DNA of 64,000 nucleotides. Source: Falciphora oryzae. Its lineage: Eukaryota; Ascomycota; Sordariomycetes; Magnaporthales; Magnaporthaceae. Position 1 is the first letter of the stretch, and the number at the start of each line of letters is the position of its first letter. Shown one piece after another: positions 43,564-56,451 of the stretch. Below the pieces are notes generated by a model. The model was not told where the DNA came from. It saw only the letters and a program-made list of their open reading frames with translations, and ran no database searches. The stretch spans positions 3,320,278 to 3,384,277 of the forward strand of contig JNVV01000001.1 in the NCBI GenBank assembly GCA_000733355.1. The letters run 5' to 3'. Made by a program: the position numbers and the translations under genes.

Positions 43564-46187
43564 TTAGATTTGGCGATTCGGAATCTGGTCAACGACGCCT
43601 TGGATGGTAACGAAGGCGCCGGGTCCGCCCTCTTGTCGAAGCTCCTCCAGAAGCACCGTAGTCTGCGCCCACAGATTCTCGAGCGCTGCACGTTCCGACT
43701 TGCCCAACGATACTGTTTGCAAGGTATTGGGTTAGGCTGTTATCAACCAAGGGGTGGAGAGTAGGGGGGAATACAGCACTCACACAATATCGCCGAGTTC
43801 AGCTCCTCGGCGACGGCCACTCTTCCTTTGCGGTCGAGCAGGTGGGCCACCTCCTTAGACTTGAGTGGGTTGATGTAGGCCATCAAGGCGAATATCTCCT
43901 CGAGCGTCTTCTTCACCTCCCGCCTCGGGTCGTCCTTGTACTCGGCCTGCAGGGTCTGGCCGTACACGATGGCCAGATTCAGCAGATCCCCGCCATCTGG
44001 AGTTGCAGAAGCAGCGTTGTAGCCGTCCTCGGTGTCCATACGGTCCCCCCATGCGGCGGCACCCCCTTCGTCCAGGTCCATGTCGTGTGCCTCGATCCCG
44101 TTGCTGGCGCCAACCCGCTTCTCTGCCAGGAGGTTCAGCTCAGCCTCTCTGCGGATCATCTCGATGAACTTCCGACACTTGAGACGGAAGTAGACGTGCT
44201 CGTTGGCCTCTAGAACCTGCGGGTAGTGCTTGTTCGTGTACCGTAGTGCGCAGTCGATTTTGCCTTCGAGAATAGCTCTCCTTATCCATTGCCTGTTGTT
44301 CGCATCCTGATCGTCGGTGATGCTGAGCCCCTCGACTTGTTCTGCGGGGTCCAGGCTAAGGGCCTGCTTCTGAGACTGGATCTCCTCGGCAAAAGCTCGC
44401 GCCGTGTCGACGTAGCCATCATGCTGCAAGAATTGAAGAACCAGTTGTTGGATGAGCCCTGTCTCATCGAGTGCGGGTGCAAGATTCGCAGTGCTAAACG
44501 AATTCAGTGTCAGTTACCTGGATACTTGTGCAGACAAAGCTGCGAACGAAACTGAGGCTGGGTCCTGGCTTACCTTGTCGCGTCAACTTCGCTTTGGATG
44601 CGTTTCCTCTCTTTCTGCAGCAAGGTTGTCTGGTCAATACACAACACTCAAAGCTGATGTTTCTTGCGAGACGTACCTCTACCATGGCATCAATGCCAAA
44701 CACGAACGGCGTCTGGCCAAAGTTGGCCCTGATGTGGTCGCCAACCTTCTTGAGCCCTACCGAGGGGTAGAGCTTTCCTTTGATGTCGCGGAAGGCGACG
44801 GCTAACCCGCGGGAAACAAAGACGTCAGTGGCAAGGAGTCACCGATACCGCGGCAAAGTAACTCGGGCAGAAATGACACCCTTACCTATGAACTGGCCGT
44901 TTTTGGTGTAGAAGGCACTGCCTGTCTTGAAGTTGACGCCGCAGCCGATAACATCACCAACCGCGAACTTGGGGCCATATTCTCTGCCGCCGTTCTGTGC
45001 AGCAAAGCTCCGCCCGTCGTCCCCGTGGTAGCCCCACGACTCGGGCTCCCAGCCGGGTGCCCTGGCCATTGATGTGTGCTTGGTTGCAAAGCCGATGCCT
45101 ATTGTGGTCCTGCAGAATGCGTGGGCATTGTCAGCGCCTCTATTCTTGCCCACTGCCACTCGGAGGGGGGACAGGAGGGTTGGTAGGCTTACTCATCCCT
45201 TTTGGACGCCAATATCGTGACCTCGTAGTAGTAAATACCACATTCATGTGGCATGTAGTGATCTGCCCGGATGGAGCAGGCCTCGTGGTCGCGGTCCCTC
45301 TCGCTGGGGTTTTTCGGCCCTGCAAGCTTGACCTCGAGGCCATCGGCCAGGACTTCCAGCCCGCCCCATTTGTCGTCCTTGTTCCACTTCGTGGGCAACG
45401 GCGTGACCGGGTCGTCTCCTTCAAGAGCCCCTGGGAGCTTCTCGCCCACATCAAAGGCTACGCCTTGATGTGATGCTGCGGCCAGCTTGGCCGCGCTAAT
45501 GCCAGCCCCGCCGCCACTCCCGCCCGAAATTCCGGCCATCCCATGTTGGGCACTGTGGTGGTGGCTGTTGTGATGGGGTCCAGCACCGATACCCCCTAGG
45601 CCGCCGGGGCCGCCGCCCGCGCCAACGGTCTGGCCCTGCATAGCTCCGGCGCCCTCCTTGAGCGCGGCGAGCTTAGCCCGGTGTGACTCCTCCAGCCTTT
45701 GTGCGTATGTCGAACCCTTGAGGTACGAGGGCGTGAAGTGGCGCGCGGCGGTCGCCTGCGCCTGGGGCCCGAAGCCGTCGTATAGCGAGTGGCGGTAGAA
45801 GGGCTCAAAGGCCCTCGACTGAGGCTGCAGCTGCGGGTTCCTCAGCTGCCAGTACCTGACTGCCGGGGCCCCTGTGCCGTTCTGCGCCATGCCGTGGTCT
45901 CCGCCCGCTCCGGCGCCCGGCCCTCCGGCGCCGTTCCTCGACGAGGACGACCCGTCCATGTCGGCCCTCGACGAAGGCGGGTAGTCTGGGGGGTCGTAGC
46001 TGTCGCTGGCGCCGATGGGGTTGAGGAGGTGTGCGAAGCCGCTGAGGCGGGGGATGGGGCCCGTGGTCGAGGCCACGGTCGCGTACGAGGAGGACCGACG
46101 CGGGCCGAAGTGCAGCGAGGGGTCTGGGAGGAAGGAGGCGGAGCCCGAGCCCGAGCCCGAGCCGCCGCGCTGGTACGGGTTGGTCAT
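43564..46187 (-). CDS. gid1: Gid1/Vid30 (RanBPM-like) scaffold of the GID/CTLH ubiquitin ligase
   Basis: A SPRY-LisH-CTLH-CRA protein. In yeast the homologue Gid1/Vid30 is a core subunit of the GID E3 that degrades gluconeogenic enzymes when glucose returns. Six exons, 46187-45193, 45109-44886, 44801-44677, 44614-44574, 44493-43784 and 43712-43564, encode 747 residues, and every junction keeps the frame. The N-terminal 240 residues are disordered, with Gly/Ser, Gly and His runs. The SPRY domain lies at about 315-450 (YYYEVTILASKRDETTIGIGF, WGYHGDDG, FYTKNGQFIAVAF). LisH follows at about 470-505 (LIQQLVLQFLQHDGYVDTA), CTLH at about 525-580, then CRA ending with SLGKSERAALE. The 41-nt exon encodes KERKRIQSEVDAT. 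It converges on sam35 and shares the 46.2-48.3 kb promoter side with the ies4 3' end. Confidence 0.93.
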
Positions 46188-48291
46188 TGACGCAGGCGTG
46201 CACAGGTTCTAGGCTTGTGCGTGCGTGGGGACGGTTGGGTGGTGGTCAAGGTTGCGGGTCGTGGAGAGCGAGGGGGTTTGGCCGCTGTCGGTTGGTGGAC
46301 GAGGATCAGAGGCGTCGCTGCTTAGATGTGGTGTGTGGTACCTGGGCTGGCACGGAGGTGTGTGGTATGTATCGAGGTAGGGTGCGTAGTCGAGCAGTGG
46401 GCGCTCGGGTGAGAGCGGGATGGCCCAAAGAGGTCGGGTGGATGCGTCTTCAGACAGCACCGACGGCCGATGACGGCGACGAGGAAGAGGCAAAGAAGCC
46501 GTCACGAACTAAGCGGAGCGGGAAGGAGAAGAAAAAGACACCAGATCCCTTCCTCTCCTTCAATACCACGACAAGTCAAGAGCTGTCCCAGCTCAGATTC
46601 GCTGGGGCGGAGGTGGTCGGTGGTGGTGGTCGCTGGAGATAAGTGGAGTGGAGTGCTGAGGTCGGGTGTGCTGTGCGGAGGTTTCGGGTGCGCGAGCTCC
46701 CTTGTCACGTTGGCCTGTGTCATAGACTCAGGCCTGTCTGTCTCGCTCAGCACCGCGCAGCAAGGGGAGCAGCAGAAAAAGCAGCAGCAGCAGTGAGCAC
46801 GGAGCAGTGATTGCAGGCCATCAACAAACGCAACCCGACATTAGACACTCGCCCATCATCACAGTACGGTTCAATCGCCATCCAAGCCAAAGCCAGGGAG
46901 GAGAGCTGGAGGGATGTGGGACCGCTGACGTGCTGGCGGAAAACAAATACCGATCCGGATGACAGCTACCGAAATTCGTGAGGAATAAAATGGAGGAAGC
47001 AACTTTTGGCAGTAAAATATCGCTGATCTCAAATAGCGTTCCTATTATTTTTCCTCCTTATTTTCCCCTTCACACTCCCCCATCCCGTCTATCTTCTTTT
47101 GGTCTGACCATTCTCTTAGGTGATATCCTGTGTTGGCCGGTTTGGTTGTATGACCAGTACAGAATCCAGCAGGCCACACGTAAGAAGCGGCATCGTTCCA
47201 ATTCATCGAGACCAAACCCAGCCCAGGCACTAGTCTAAACTCGGCGTCTCTTGGTTCTCCATATTAGACCTAGCTGGGATTCTGGGGCTGCCGTCACGAG
47301 GCAAATAATGGAGACTTGTCCAAGTAACATGACGGCAGCGTGGATTGCGGCCATGGCCCACCGCGCATTGAGGAGCCATTCATGCGCGCACTCGGCGCTG
47401 CTTCTGCTGTCCTGTCTGGACATCCAAACCCAGAGCCAGCCACCCAATTTTTACCTACCCCCTCACTTCGCAGAAACAGAGCACAGACGGCGGATCGTAT
47501 CAGAACTCCCGTCACCTTTTCGGGTAAGTGAGGGCAAGCGAGCCATGCCCAATCGGTGCGAGAGTCATGCTCAAAACCCCGTCCATTCTGCCGCCACCCT
47601 GCCCTGGACAGGAGAAGTCCTCGTCGCGTGGTCCCAATGTGAGCCGTTTCGCCAGCCATGACGGCGACACGTACCGACCTCGGAATGGTGGCCTACATGT
47701 GGCCTTCAATGAGCAATCCTATCCTAGCAACCCGGGCGCAGATTGCCCGACACCTGCTGATCGGCAGCGAGCGAGGAATCTTGACATAGTTGAAATTACA
47801 TTCTCTCAAAACACCAGATATGCAAAACATGGCGATAGTAACAAGTCTATTGAGCCAGTCAGGTGCCATTGCCTCCAGATGTTTTCTCATCAAACCCTCG
47901 TTCCAGTTGGTGTTGTACAAGCCATAATGTCCCCGCGCCCCCAAAGACAAAAGAGAAAACCATCTCAAACGCCAGACCGTCCACAGCACTCAGCTGCCTT
48001 TAACCATGATCAACGCCGAATAAAACAAGAAAACGAAAGCAAGAAACTGATGGCCGCTGCAAGCCAAGAAAGCGAGGGACTTTTTGCCTTCTCCCCATGA
48101 TGAGCCAGTTCGCAGTTGCCTGTGTCTCGGATTATTATAGCCACCCATGCTGGCGAGACCAAGGCGGAACTGTACCAAGAAAATCCTCCGGGACACCGTG
48201 CCAAGTGGACAATACCCAAAAGGAAGTGCGCCAAACAAAGTATAGAAGCGGGATGGAAGCCAAAAGAGGCAATGAAACGAACTTGTCAAGT
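46188..48291. other. intergenic region upstream of gid1
   Basis: Holds the gid1 promoter and the ies4 3' flank. An AGC-rich run is at 46770-46795. Open frames here have no domain or plausible splice structure. Confidence 0.55.
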
Positions 48292-49337
48292 TCACGATGC
48301 TGCGGCGACGGGGACAGGAGCAGGCGAGTCCGTATTTACGCTGGGAGCGCTTTGCATCTCGACATCGACCACTCCGTTGCTGATATCGTCCTTGGTCTTG
48401 TCGTTGCCGTTGCTGCTGCCGTTGGTGGCGGGGGCGCCAATAGGGATGGCGACACCATTCTCCTTGTTGCTCCCGCTGCCCTCGGCGGAAGCCGTGCCCG
48501 ACTCCTGCGGAGGTGAGGGCAGGACGGCCTCTGCCTCGGGTTGCGGTCGTGGCGGAGCAGTCCACCGGGGAACCGTCCACACGACGCCCGTGAAGCTCTT
48601 GAGAGTGAAGCCACCCTTGCTCCACTTACGGCACGGCTTTCCCGAGCGGTCCAGAGCCCGCAGACCGGCGTTGATAGCACCCTGGTTGGCCTTGGGTCCT
48701 AGCTTGTGCGCCCCAAGGCCGTTGGCACGTCCAGACTCGAGAGTGCCGTCGTCGCTGCAGAAGATTCGAGTTAGTTAATGTCCATGTAGAAAAGCCGGAG
48801 GCGTCGTCAAGGGTACAGTTCGTTGAGAGCTGTTGTATATACAGCGAGGAGATAAAAAAAATAAAAATAAAAAAGGTCCACCTACAGTCTAGCCTTCTTC
48901 TTGGGGCCGGGTTTACCCCGTACCTTGGCCGTCGGACCGTCGCTCCCGTTACCGTTCGCCGCGGCGGCGGACCTCTTGACACCCTTCTTCTTGGGACCCT
49001 CGGTGGGAGGTCCCATGACAGAAGGGGGCGCCGGGGTTCCGCTAGGATTCGGCGTGTTCGGAGTCGAGTCTGATGGAGCGTCTGGGTTGGAAGGGGGCGC
49101 GGCAGCCAGCGTCGACGACGTCGTTGGTGACTCCTTATCCTTGGCCGGCGTCTCCTCCGTCAAGGACGAGACGCTCGAAGGGTCAACAATCGCTCGCAGT
49201 CTCTCGGGGGGGATGATGAGCGTGACCAGGCCGGGCCTTGAAGGCTCGAGTCTTGGCTCGGGTGCCGCCGCGGCAGCCTTGTCAGACTTGCGACGGTCCT
49301 TGGCGGACGACGCGTTTTTTGTCGCTGCCGCTGGCAT
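48292..49337 (-). CDS. ies4: INO80 chromatin-remodelling complex subunit Ies4
   Basis: A small accessory subunit of the nuclear INO80 remodeller, linked in yeast to DNA-damage checkpoint signalling. Exons are 49337-48886 and 48754-48292, giving 304 residues. The 131-nt intron has donor GTAGGT and acceptor CTGCAG. Landmarks are GLVTLIIPPERLRAI near residue 35, the basic KPGPKKKARL block ending exon 1, and GPKANQGAINAGLRALDRSGKPCRKWSKGGF in exon 2, continuing to the FTGVVWTVPRW stretch. These are what I associate with the Ies4 family. The rest is Ser/Pro/Ala-rich and disordered. The start at 49337 is the first ATG of the frame; an upstream extension would need a non-ATG codon. Confidence 0.82.
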
Positions 49338-52300
49338 AGTGTTTTCTGGGAGGAAGGAAAATGAAGCCGTCGACGGGAGCGCGCTGGGATTTAAGGGTGG
49401 CACGGAGGCGACGCGGTGGCAGAGGGTCCAGTGCCCCGGGCAGAGAGATGCAGCGAGGCTCTCGTGCTTTATGCAAGTGTTGGGTGGTCAGGTCGGGCGG
49501 TCGCTGTGGTGGTGGACAAGCAGGCTGGGGATTATTCAAGGCCGGCGAGTGACAAGGTGGACCAAGGACTCTGGGCGACGAAGGTGATCAGCCCGGGTGA
49601 GTTGTTGCTAAGTCGCCTTCCCAAAATTGGAGAGGATTACTGGTGCTGGGTGTCGGCGATAGGCATGGGCCTGGACTTGAAAATGAAGTGGTGGTGGTAG
49701 GCGGAGATGACTTGTTGGTGTTTTGGGTGAAGTTTGTGGAGAGGGTTGGGAGGGAGGAAGGGGATTGAGCAGACATTCGAGGGAAAAAGGTTGGGGCCAT
49801 GGTCGGCACCTCCAGCGCCATGAGGGCGAGCTGGAGGATTGCTCGACTTGCTGCTGCGAAGAAATGAGAAGCTCGCGCAGTCGTGGGCCCGCCCCGGGTC
49901 AAGCCAAGCAGGCGGGAGCCGGAAAAAAAAAAGGGGGACGTGCTTTTTGCCAGCGCCTCTTACCCAATTCGGCAGCATATTTCTTTATTTTTGTCTTCAA
50001 ATTCCACGCCCACTCCAGATCACACCTCCACGGGGCTGTCAACTCACGGTCGCCCCCATCAGGCTGCCCTTTTTTCTGCATTCTCTCACGCCGAGCTCTG
50101 AAAAGTCCTGGCTGGGTTCAAGGCACACGTCGAGGCTAAATTGCTGGTTGTCGCTGAATTCTGCTTGAGCTGACTGGGACCCGCCCGTGGTGTCTTTGCA
50201 AGCTACTGGACCTCTCTGGTAGCGCTTTTCCCCACGACCGAACCTGGGCAGCAGGGAAGTCTGGTGTCGCTTTTCCTGATGATGCTTGCGTTTGCAACAA
50301 GCCAGCCTGCCCAATGCACCACCCCTTGTGACCCCTGAATCTCAGCCATTTCGACGCATTCGATCACTTCAATCGCCGCCCGCCTACAACCAAAGCAAGC
50401 AGCCAGGCAGACTCGCCATGATTCCGCACTTCGCATCGCTGGAGTCCGTCTAACGTGAATTGCTGGCTCAGAGAGGCTGGCAAAAAGCATCACGATGTTT
50501 CCCGAGCGCCGAATCCGCAGGGCGCCAACAAAGTTGCATCCAAGCGGGCGCCTCTCTGGATGGATCCACACAAAAGTGCCAGCGGACAATGAAAACCTGG
50601 CGTTTCTTTATTTTCGTTTTCCCTCCGGCATCCAGGAAAAGTTACCGCCTCTACGCAGCGACTCGTACCGCCCAACCGCGCCCCTCTTTCTTCTTCCTCC
50701 TCCTCCGAAGCCCAACCCGGCACCGCAACCGCCGGCTTTTCCCCCGCAAGCCACGAGAACCCAACTCACCCCCCGCATCGTCACCATTTTGCGATTATGC
50801 AGACCGGCGTTTCTAGAAACTGTCAGACCATCAGTGGCAAAAAGATCGATGTGGCTTAGTTGCGCCACTCACCCCGTTCGCGACGAAAAAGATGGCACCC
50901 ATTGCTTCAATTCTTTTCCTATCCAGTATCTTTCCCTGTATCTTTTCCTGCTTTTATATTCTATCCGTAGCTCTTTTCTGGTGGTGGTGTGGGCAGATGA
51001 GACCTGAGGTGCCAACTTTTTTGTCGTGGACGACACCAGAACCAGAAGACCGTGAAGATATCAGCTGAATCCCAGCGGGTTCGCAGCTGGCCACGGCTCA
51101 ACAGACTGGTGGTGAGACAGACAAGGCGCTCAAGCCATTCCTGTTCCTGAGTATGCCCCCCTATTTATTGTCTGCTATCTTTACTTTCCATATTCCTGTT
51201 CCCCAACTCTCCTACGAATGAGTTCGCAACTTTTTTTATGGCCGCGACGCTGCCCTACTTGTTTGCAAGGCTACGGTCCACAGCTGCGTCTCAGTGTGCC
51301 GTCATTGCCATTGGCTTCCACAGCTTAGTCATCACCTCCAACTTGATCTGACACGTGATTTTTCATCTCCCCTCCACAGGAGCCCCCAGCGTGGCCGTCG
51401 GGCGAGAAAAAGATCTTACCAAGACGATCAAGAAGCAGCTGAAATTGTCGCAGAATCTGATGATGCATTAATGAGGCCCTGGCGCATATTGCGAGGCGAT
51501 ATATTCGTCGCCGGCAAAGCGTATCTTATTTCCCGTTTCTGCCTCCCGCCGTCATCTTTTCCCCAACTTCGTTCTTCCACCGCAGCTCCTCTTAGGTCCG
51601 CGGATCCCTTTCTATTTGAACCGGTATTCTGTTGCTTGGCACTTGCATAGTCGCTTGGTACCAGATGCGTTTCCGACAGGCTGTCTCACTCAATGCTCGC
51701 CATAACATTCGTTGACCGACATGTCGTTGCGACGTCGCCTTGCTGCTTTGCCTCGGGACCGATATTTCAAGGTAATTACAAGAGAAAAAAAAAATCGAAG
51801 AAAGAAAACCTTTTTCTGCTTCTTCTTTAAGCCCAGACGAGAAAAATTAGTAGCTTTGCGTGTGCGGATACGAGGGATGTCCCGCCTGTCGTCCTTTAGC
51901 TTTATCCCTGAGTATGGTTGAGCCTACCGCCGCCGCCGAACATGTTTGAAGCGTTGTTGTTTTGGAAATATAGAAAGTGCAGCTTTCAGCATGTCCGTCC
52001 AGGTTGTTGCCGAGGTGGTTGACTGCCCTTTGGCTTTGCTCCACGGTCGAAAATCCGCTCCAAAGCTGCGGGCTGTGGTGTTGGCTGAACCCGGAAGCTG
52101 ATGGGCGATAGTTTGGGCGGTGGTGTTAAGCCCACATTAATCGACGCATCCATTCGCGTCTCCATGATAGTAATCTCGGTAGGCTCGGCCTGCGGCGTGT
52201 ATAATGTCATTGAAGGACAAGGTAGGACCGATGCAAGTAGCTGGTGACACAAGGGGCAGAGCTGGTGTGGGCGGTTGAACACGTGGGAGCATCTGGGTGG

Positions 52301-53879
52301 ACGACAGCGTATCCGACCGGAGAGGAGACCGAGGAATCTCGTGGGTACTGGCCGTAGTCACGCTGTTAAATAAGGGGAGGCTTTTACATAGAAGGCAGCA
52401 TAATAAAGGGATAGAGTTTCTTTTTTAACAGGGCCGGCGAGCTCTCGGCTGTCAAGGAATGGAAAGTCTCTGGACGGACTGTGGCATAGTAGACGCTTGG
52501 AGGACAGCAGCAGATAGATGATACGGATGATACAGCTGCTGAGAGAGATGGGTGTCTACCGACTGCCATGATGTGGGCTCAAGCCATCGTAACTTCACAC
52601 TGGAGTGGATATTTCCAGATCGTGGGCCTGTCTGACAGCAGGAATGATCTATAACTCCTGTCTTATATCATGATTTCTGTCAAAAGGGGCAGATAGGGGC
52701 CTTTTCTTTTTTTTTTTTTTTTTTTTTAAGGAAGGGCCCGCGTCTTTCGCATCAGAAAGTGGGCGGGCGGGAAGAAAGTGGAAAAGGAAAGGGGAAGCAA
52801 GAGGAAAGCCAAACTGGTAAGAGGTCAGTGATATGGGTAAAAGTCTGATATTATCAATCCGGTTGCCCAACCGGACATAACAGTACGATGAGAAAGAAGG
52901 CTAAGCGACAGGGGAGTAGAAAGCATCTACATAAATGTCATAGAAATAGAGCTGGCTGGGGTATCTAAGAATGAGAAAGTCAAGGATGCTCAGGTTTATG
53001 CCCTATCTGTACCGAGGCCTTGCTTGATCAAGGGCGGGGCGAAAATCGACGTAAACATGGCTGCCGGATCGTCTGGATAGGCGTGGCTCAGCCTACTCAG
53101 CTCCGGGGTCGCCTTGGAAGCGTCGCTCGCTTCTAACAAGCCCCCAACAAGTCGCGGGAGCTCTGAGGAAAACGTAGCGGATGCCCCAGAGATACAAAGC
53201 TCCTAAAAGCACCATGGCTCCTAACCCAAGGCGAGATCTCCAAGGGAGGGGGCGAACAGTTCGAGAGACATCTCAGGGTGGATTCACTAGGTGATCATTC
53301 ATAATGAAGTAGGAAATGAAAAGATCTAGGATATAAGGAAGAAGAGAGAGAGAGACAGGAAGCCTCCATTGACCAGCACAGTCGTGGCAGACTGACAGGA
53401 AGGAGGGTACATTGTACCCCTGAAAGCTTGCCTCTTTGGAACCCCCGCACATTAAACCAGGATTCCTCGCATATATACTTTTTACCAGAGGGCCCGAGAA
53501 GTTCTTTGGTAGTTATTTAATCTACTCTACCACAATTGAGTGCCGAAAAAAAAAAGTCGGGTGTGGTTCGGGCGTGGTTCGTGGATTTCGTGGAATCTGC
53601 TCATGAAACCTCAAGCACAAAATGGCTGTCTTTATGATTTGCAGTGGTTGCAGGTGAATGCGGGTATTTGTGGGGCGGGGATAGAAGCGCTAAAGATAGG
53701 CGTACTTACCAAGATCGACAGCCCCGATCATCAGCGGGCATGCCATGGGTTGCTGGGCAACCATGTACACAGCGTCTTTCTCGGGCTTCGCACGTTGAGA
53801 ATGCGCGGAGAAAATAACTTCTCACCAAACAACCGGCAACCACCACCAAAAGCGGCGAAACCGAATCTGGATTATCAGG
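49338..53879. other. 4.5-kb interval without a supportable gene
   Basis: Contains the ies4 promoter and a CT-rich block around 50600-50960 with pyrimidine motifs like the minisatellites. A T21 tract is at 52707-52727, and 52000-53880 is more AT-rich. Minus-strand frames at 51986-52569 have some protein-like stretches but no consistent splice model. I see no intact gene. Confidence 0.5.
52707..52727. repeat. T21 mononucleotide tract
   Basis: Twenty-one thymines in non-coding DNA. Confidence 0.85.
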
Positions 53880-54779
53880 ATGGACAACCTCATCTGCCGT
53901 GCCTTCGACTACCTTGATTCCCATGACCCGTCGAAAGTCAGAAAAGGGCTGAGGCAGATCGAGCTTCTCATGGCCAAGATCTGCCTAAAGAACGGCGAGC
54001 CTTCGGAGCCCCCATACCACACATTGGAGGAGCTAGGGTCCGACGTGTGCTTTTTGGAGTATGCGCGCCTCCAGGGAAGGTTCGAATACAACATCGCGTC
54101 ACGACTTATCGCCCTGCTCGAGAAGCTGCTGGGCTCAGGAAACGAGGAGAACGATCTTACTATCATCGCCACCTTGGATCTGCTCCATGGCAGCCTGCTG
54201 CTGCATCGGGAAAGCCGCGCTTTGTTCAGAAGGAAACCAACAATGGAGGTATGTCTCCCGGATCTCCGAGATGTCGAGTGACAACGGTTTGCTGACCAGC
54301 CCCCCTCGCAGCTCCTCCTCGACCTCCTCGAGCCCTGCAACTGCCCGGCGATACAGCAGGCGGCGCTCCTCACCCTCGTGGCGGCACTCCTCGACGCACC
54401 GGACAACCTGAGGACCCTGGAGTCGGTCGACGGGCTGCTGGCCATCACGAGCCTGTTCAAGGCGCGCTCGACCAGCCGCCAGCTGAAGTTGAAGCTTATG
54501 GAGTTCCTCTACTTCTACCTCATGCCCGAGACGGCCTCGATCCCGCGCGCCGAGCAGCGCGACTCGGTCCCCGGCATCCTGCAGCGTAGCCCCAGCAAGC
54601 TGGCCAAGGCCTTTGGGGGCGCCGACGCCGACGGGGGCCGCCGCTGCCGCTCTGATAGCACCAGCGCGGCCGTGCTCACGACCGAGGAGAAGCAGGCGCT
54701 GCTCTCCCGTTACCTCAGCAACGTCGACGACCTCGTCCGCGACCTGAGGGGCTGCACGCCGTTTGGTGTCGTCTGCTGA
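53880..54779 (+). CDS. cdc14: Cdc14-like partner of Sid1 kinase, septation initiation network
   Basis: A homologue of fission-yeast Cdc14, the Sid1-kinase-binding protein of the septation initiation network. It is not the unrelated Cdc14 phosphatase. Exons are 53880-54248 and 54312-54779, giving 278 residues, close to family size. The protein begins MDNLICRAFDYLDSHDPSKVRKGLRQIELLMAKICL, cut here to its landmarks: an N-terminal helix, the KVRKGLRQIE block, then HTLEELGSDVCFLEYARLQ and a helical repeat-like body (LLLDLLEPC, IQQAALLTLVAALLD). The C-terminal region has a Ser-rich loop, then LTTEEKQALLSRYLSNVDDL. No membrane segment is seen. The role in septum timing is inferred from the family. 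The 63-nt intron has donor GTATGT and acceptor CGCAG. Confidence 0.87.
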
Positions 54780-56451
54780 GGGGAGAGTCGCCCTTACCAT
54801 ATGTCTCTTGATGCAGCCGAAACCCGGCAACCAAGCAGCACGCCAAAATCACTCGACCAAAGTTGTCACCACCGGCGCCGGCTTCACAGACGACAACTAC
54901 CTCCGTAATTGGTCGCGCACGAACGTTTCCCTTCCCCACTTCTGATATCCTGTTCTCGTCTATCTAGTCTGTGTTCTTTGCGGCATTCAAATCATGCCGA
55001 TGGATCTTGGTGTTGGGACTGGGTATTGCTCTAATTTTCTGGCTTGGTTCTTGGGGGTGGAAAGAAAAGTCTCATGTTTTTGTTGTTTTCCCCTCGTGAT
55101 TTGGCGGCAGTTCGGGGGTGCGGAACGCAGCGAAGCTCTGATATCATTGCATTATTCTCGAGCGTTCTATTTCGGGGTGCGATTGGGTTCCAGGTCCACC
55201 GGGAGGTGTGTACGAATGGATCGGCGTTATATGCTGTTAATGTTTCCTTACAGTTTAGATAGATAGAGAATATAATCATCACCGCAGAAGAAAGAGCCGC
55301 GTGCGCCATGATTTCTACTGTTGTCACCAAGGGAGGCCGGACACGATGGGCATGGAGAGGCCCCTCGCCCGTGTCGCTCCCAGTCTTTATTATCCTCGTG
55401 ATTCTTCCTGCGCCTCGAAACCAGGGGTCAAGACCAGCGGATTTCAAGGCTTACGATAACACTTGCCCCTTCAGGGACTCTTGACTGGCTGCGACCACTG
55501 CGCCGAGGGTAATGGGCCGTCCGATGCAGCATTGATGCATGCAGGGCAGGCTGTGGGGTCTCGCGCCATCGAAAGAGGGCACCGAGAAGAGGGGCAAGGG
55601 CCTTTGCAAGGCCCACCGACTGAGGTCCGATGGTTGCTGCTGTGCCGCAAACGCGATCAAATTCTCCGCCTGGTGTTGGTTCCATTCTCATTCTGCTCAC
55701 CCCATTCTGCAGGAACATCGGTGAATCCGCATTTGCCGCCGCAGAAGGCTGCCCGGCGACTGCAGGATAGGTACCACATATCGATATTCGACCGGCAAGA
55801 CAGAATCAAGACCAAACGAGACATGGGCGCTGCCGTGCTCACGATATGCGACATGCGGTGTCCATTGATGCTAGGCAACAGCAGGAACGGATATTGATGT
55901 CTGGCTGGCCGTATTGTCTCGCCCACCGGTCAGCCGTAAGCCCGGTCCCACGGCGGGCCCCTCTGGCAAATTTGCTGTCGAGTGCTACCGTGTCACACTC
56001 GGCTGAGAATGCATCGCTCTTTTTTGGTGTCGTGGTGTGGGTGGTAGGTGAGGTTGGTGGGATCGCCGCTGACTGACTGTGTGGGTTGCAGGAGGGATAT
56101 TATCCCCGGCTAGCCGTTGGCTGATGCCGCCCCGTCCCCTTTTTTTTTTTTCTTGTGTTATTTCCCCAGCCCGTCCTCCCCGCCCAATTGCGTCTTGCTT
56201 CCCGCATGGTTTTGGTTCTTTCCGCTCGGCTGTTCGCACATCTACTGCGGGCGTGACAGATCGACTTCGGATCGCTGCTGGATCTTGGGGCGAGGTTGGT
56301 CGTTTCGTGCGGCCTATTTGCCTTCAGAGTTTTGTTACTCCCCCTTTTTTTTCAACTGGTCCTTGGCGGAGAATGCTCCCCCTGGTCTCCCCTCACTAAT
56401 CTCTCTGGGGTTTGATCGTTGGTACTTGTGCTACCTATTCTCGCTGCAAAC
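54780..56451. other. intergenic region upstream of the cysteine-rich membrane protein gene
   Basis: Holds the cdc14 3' flank and, from about 56110, a T/C-rich leader (T-run at about 56140-56152). Open frames here have no domain. Confidence 0.6.

Noticed and set aside
49338..49403. Upstream extension of Ies4
   Set aside because: It would start at GTG, while the ATG at 49337 begins the conserved protein.
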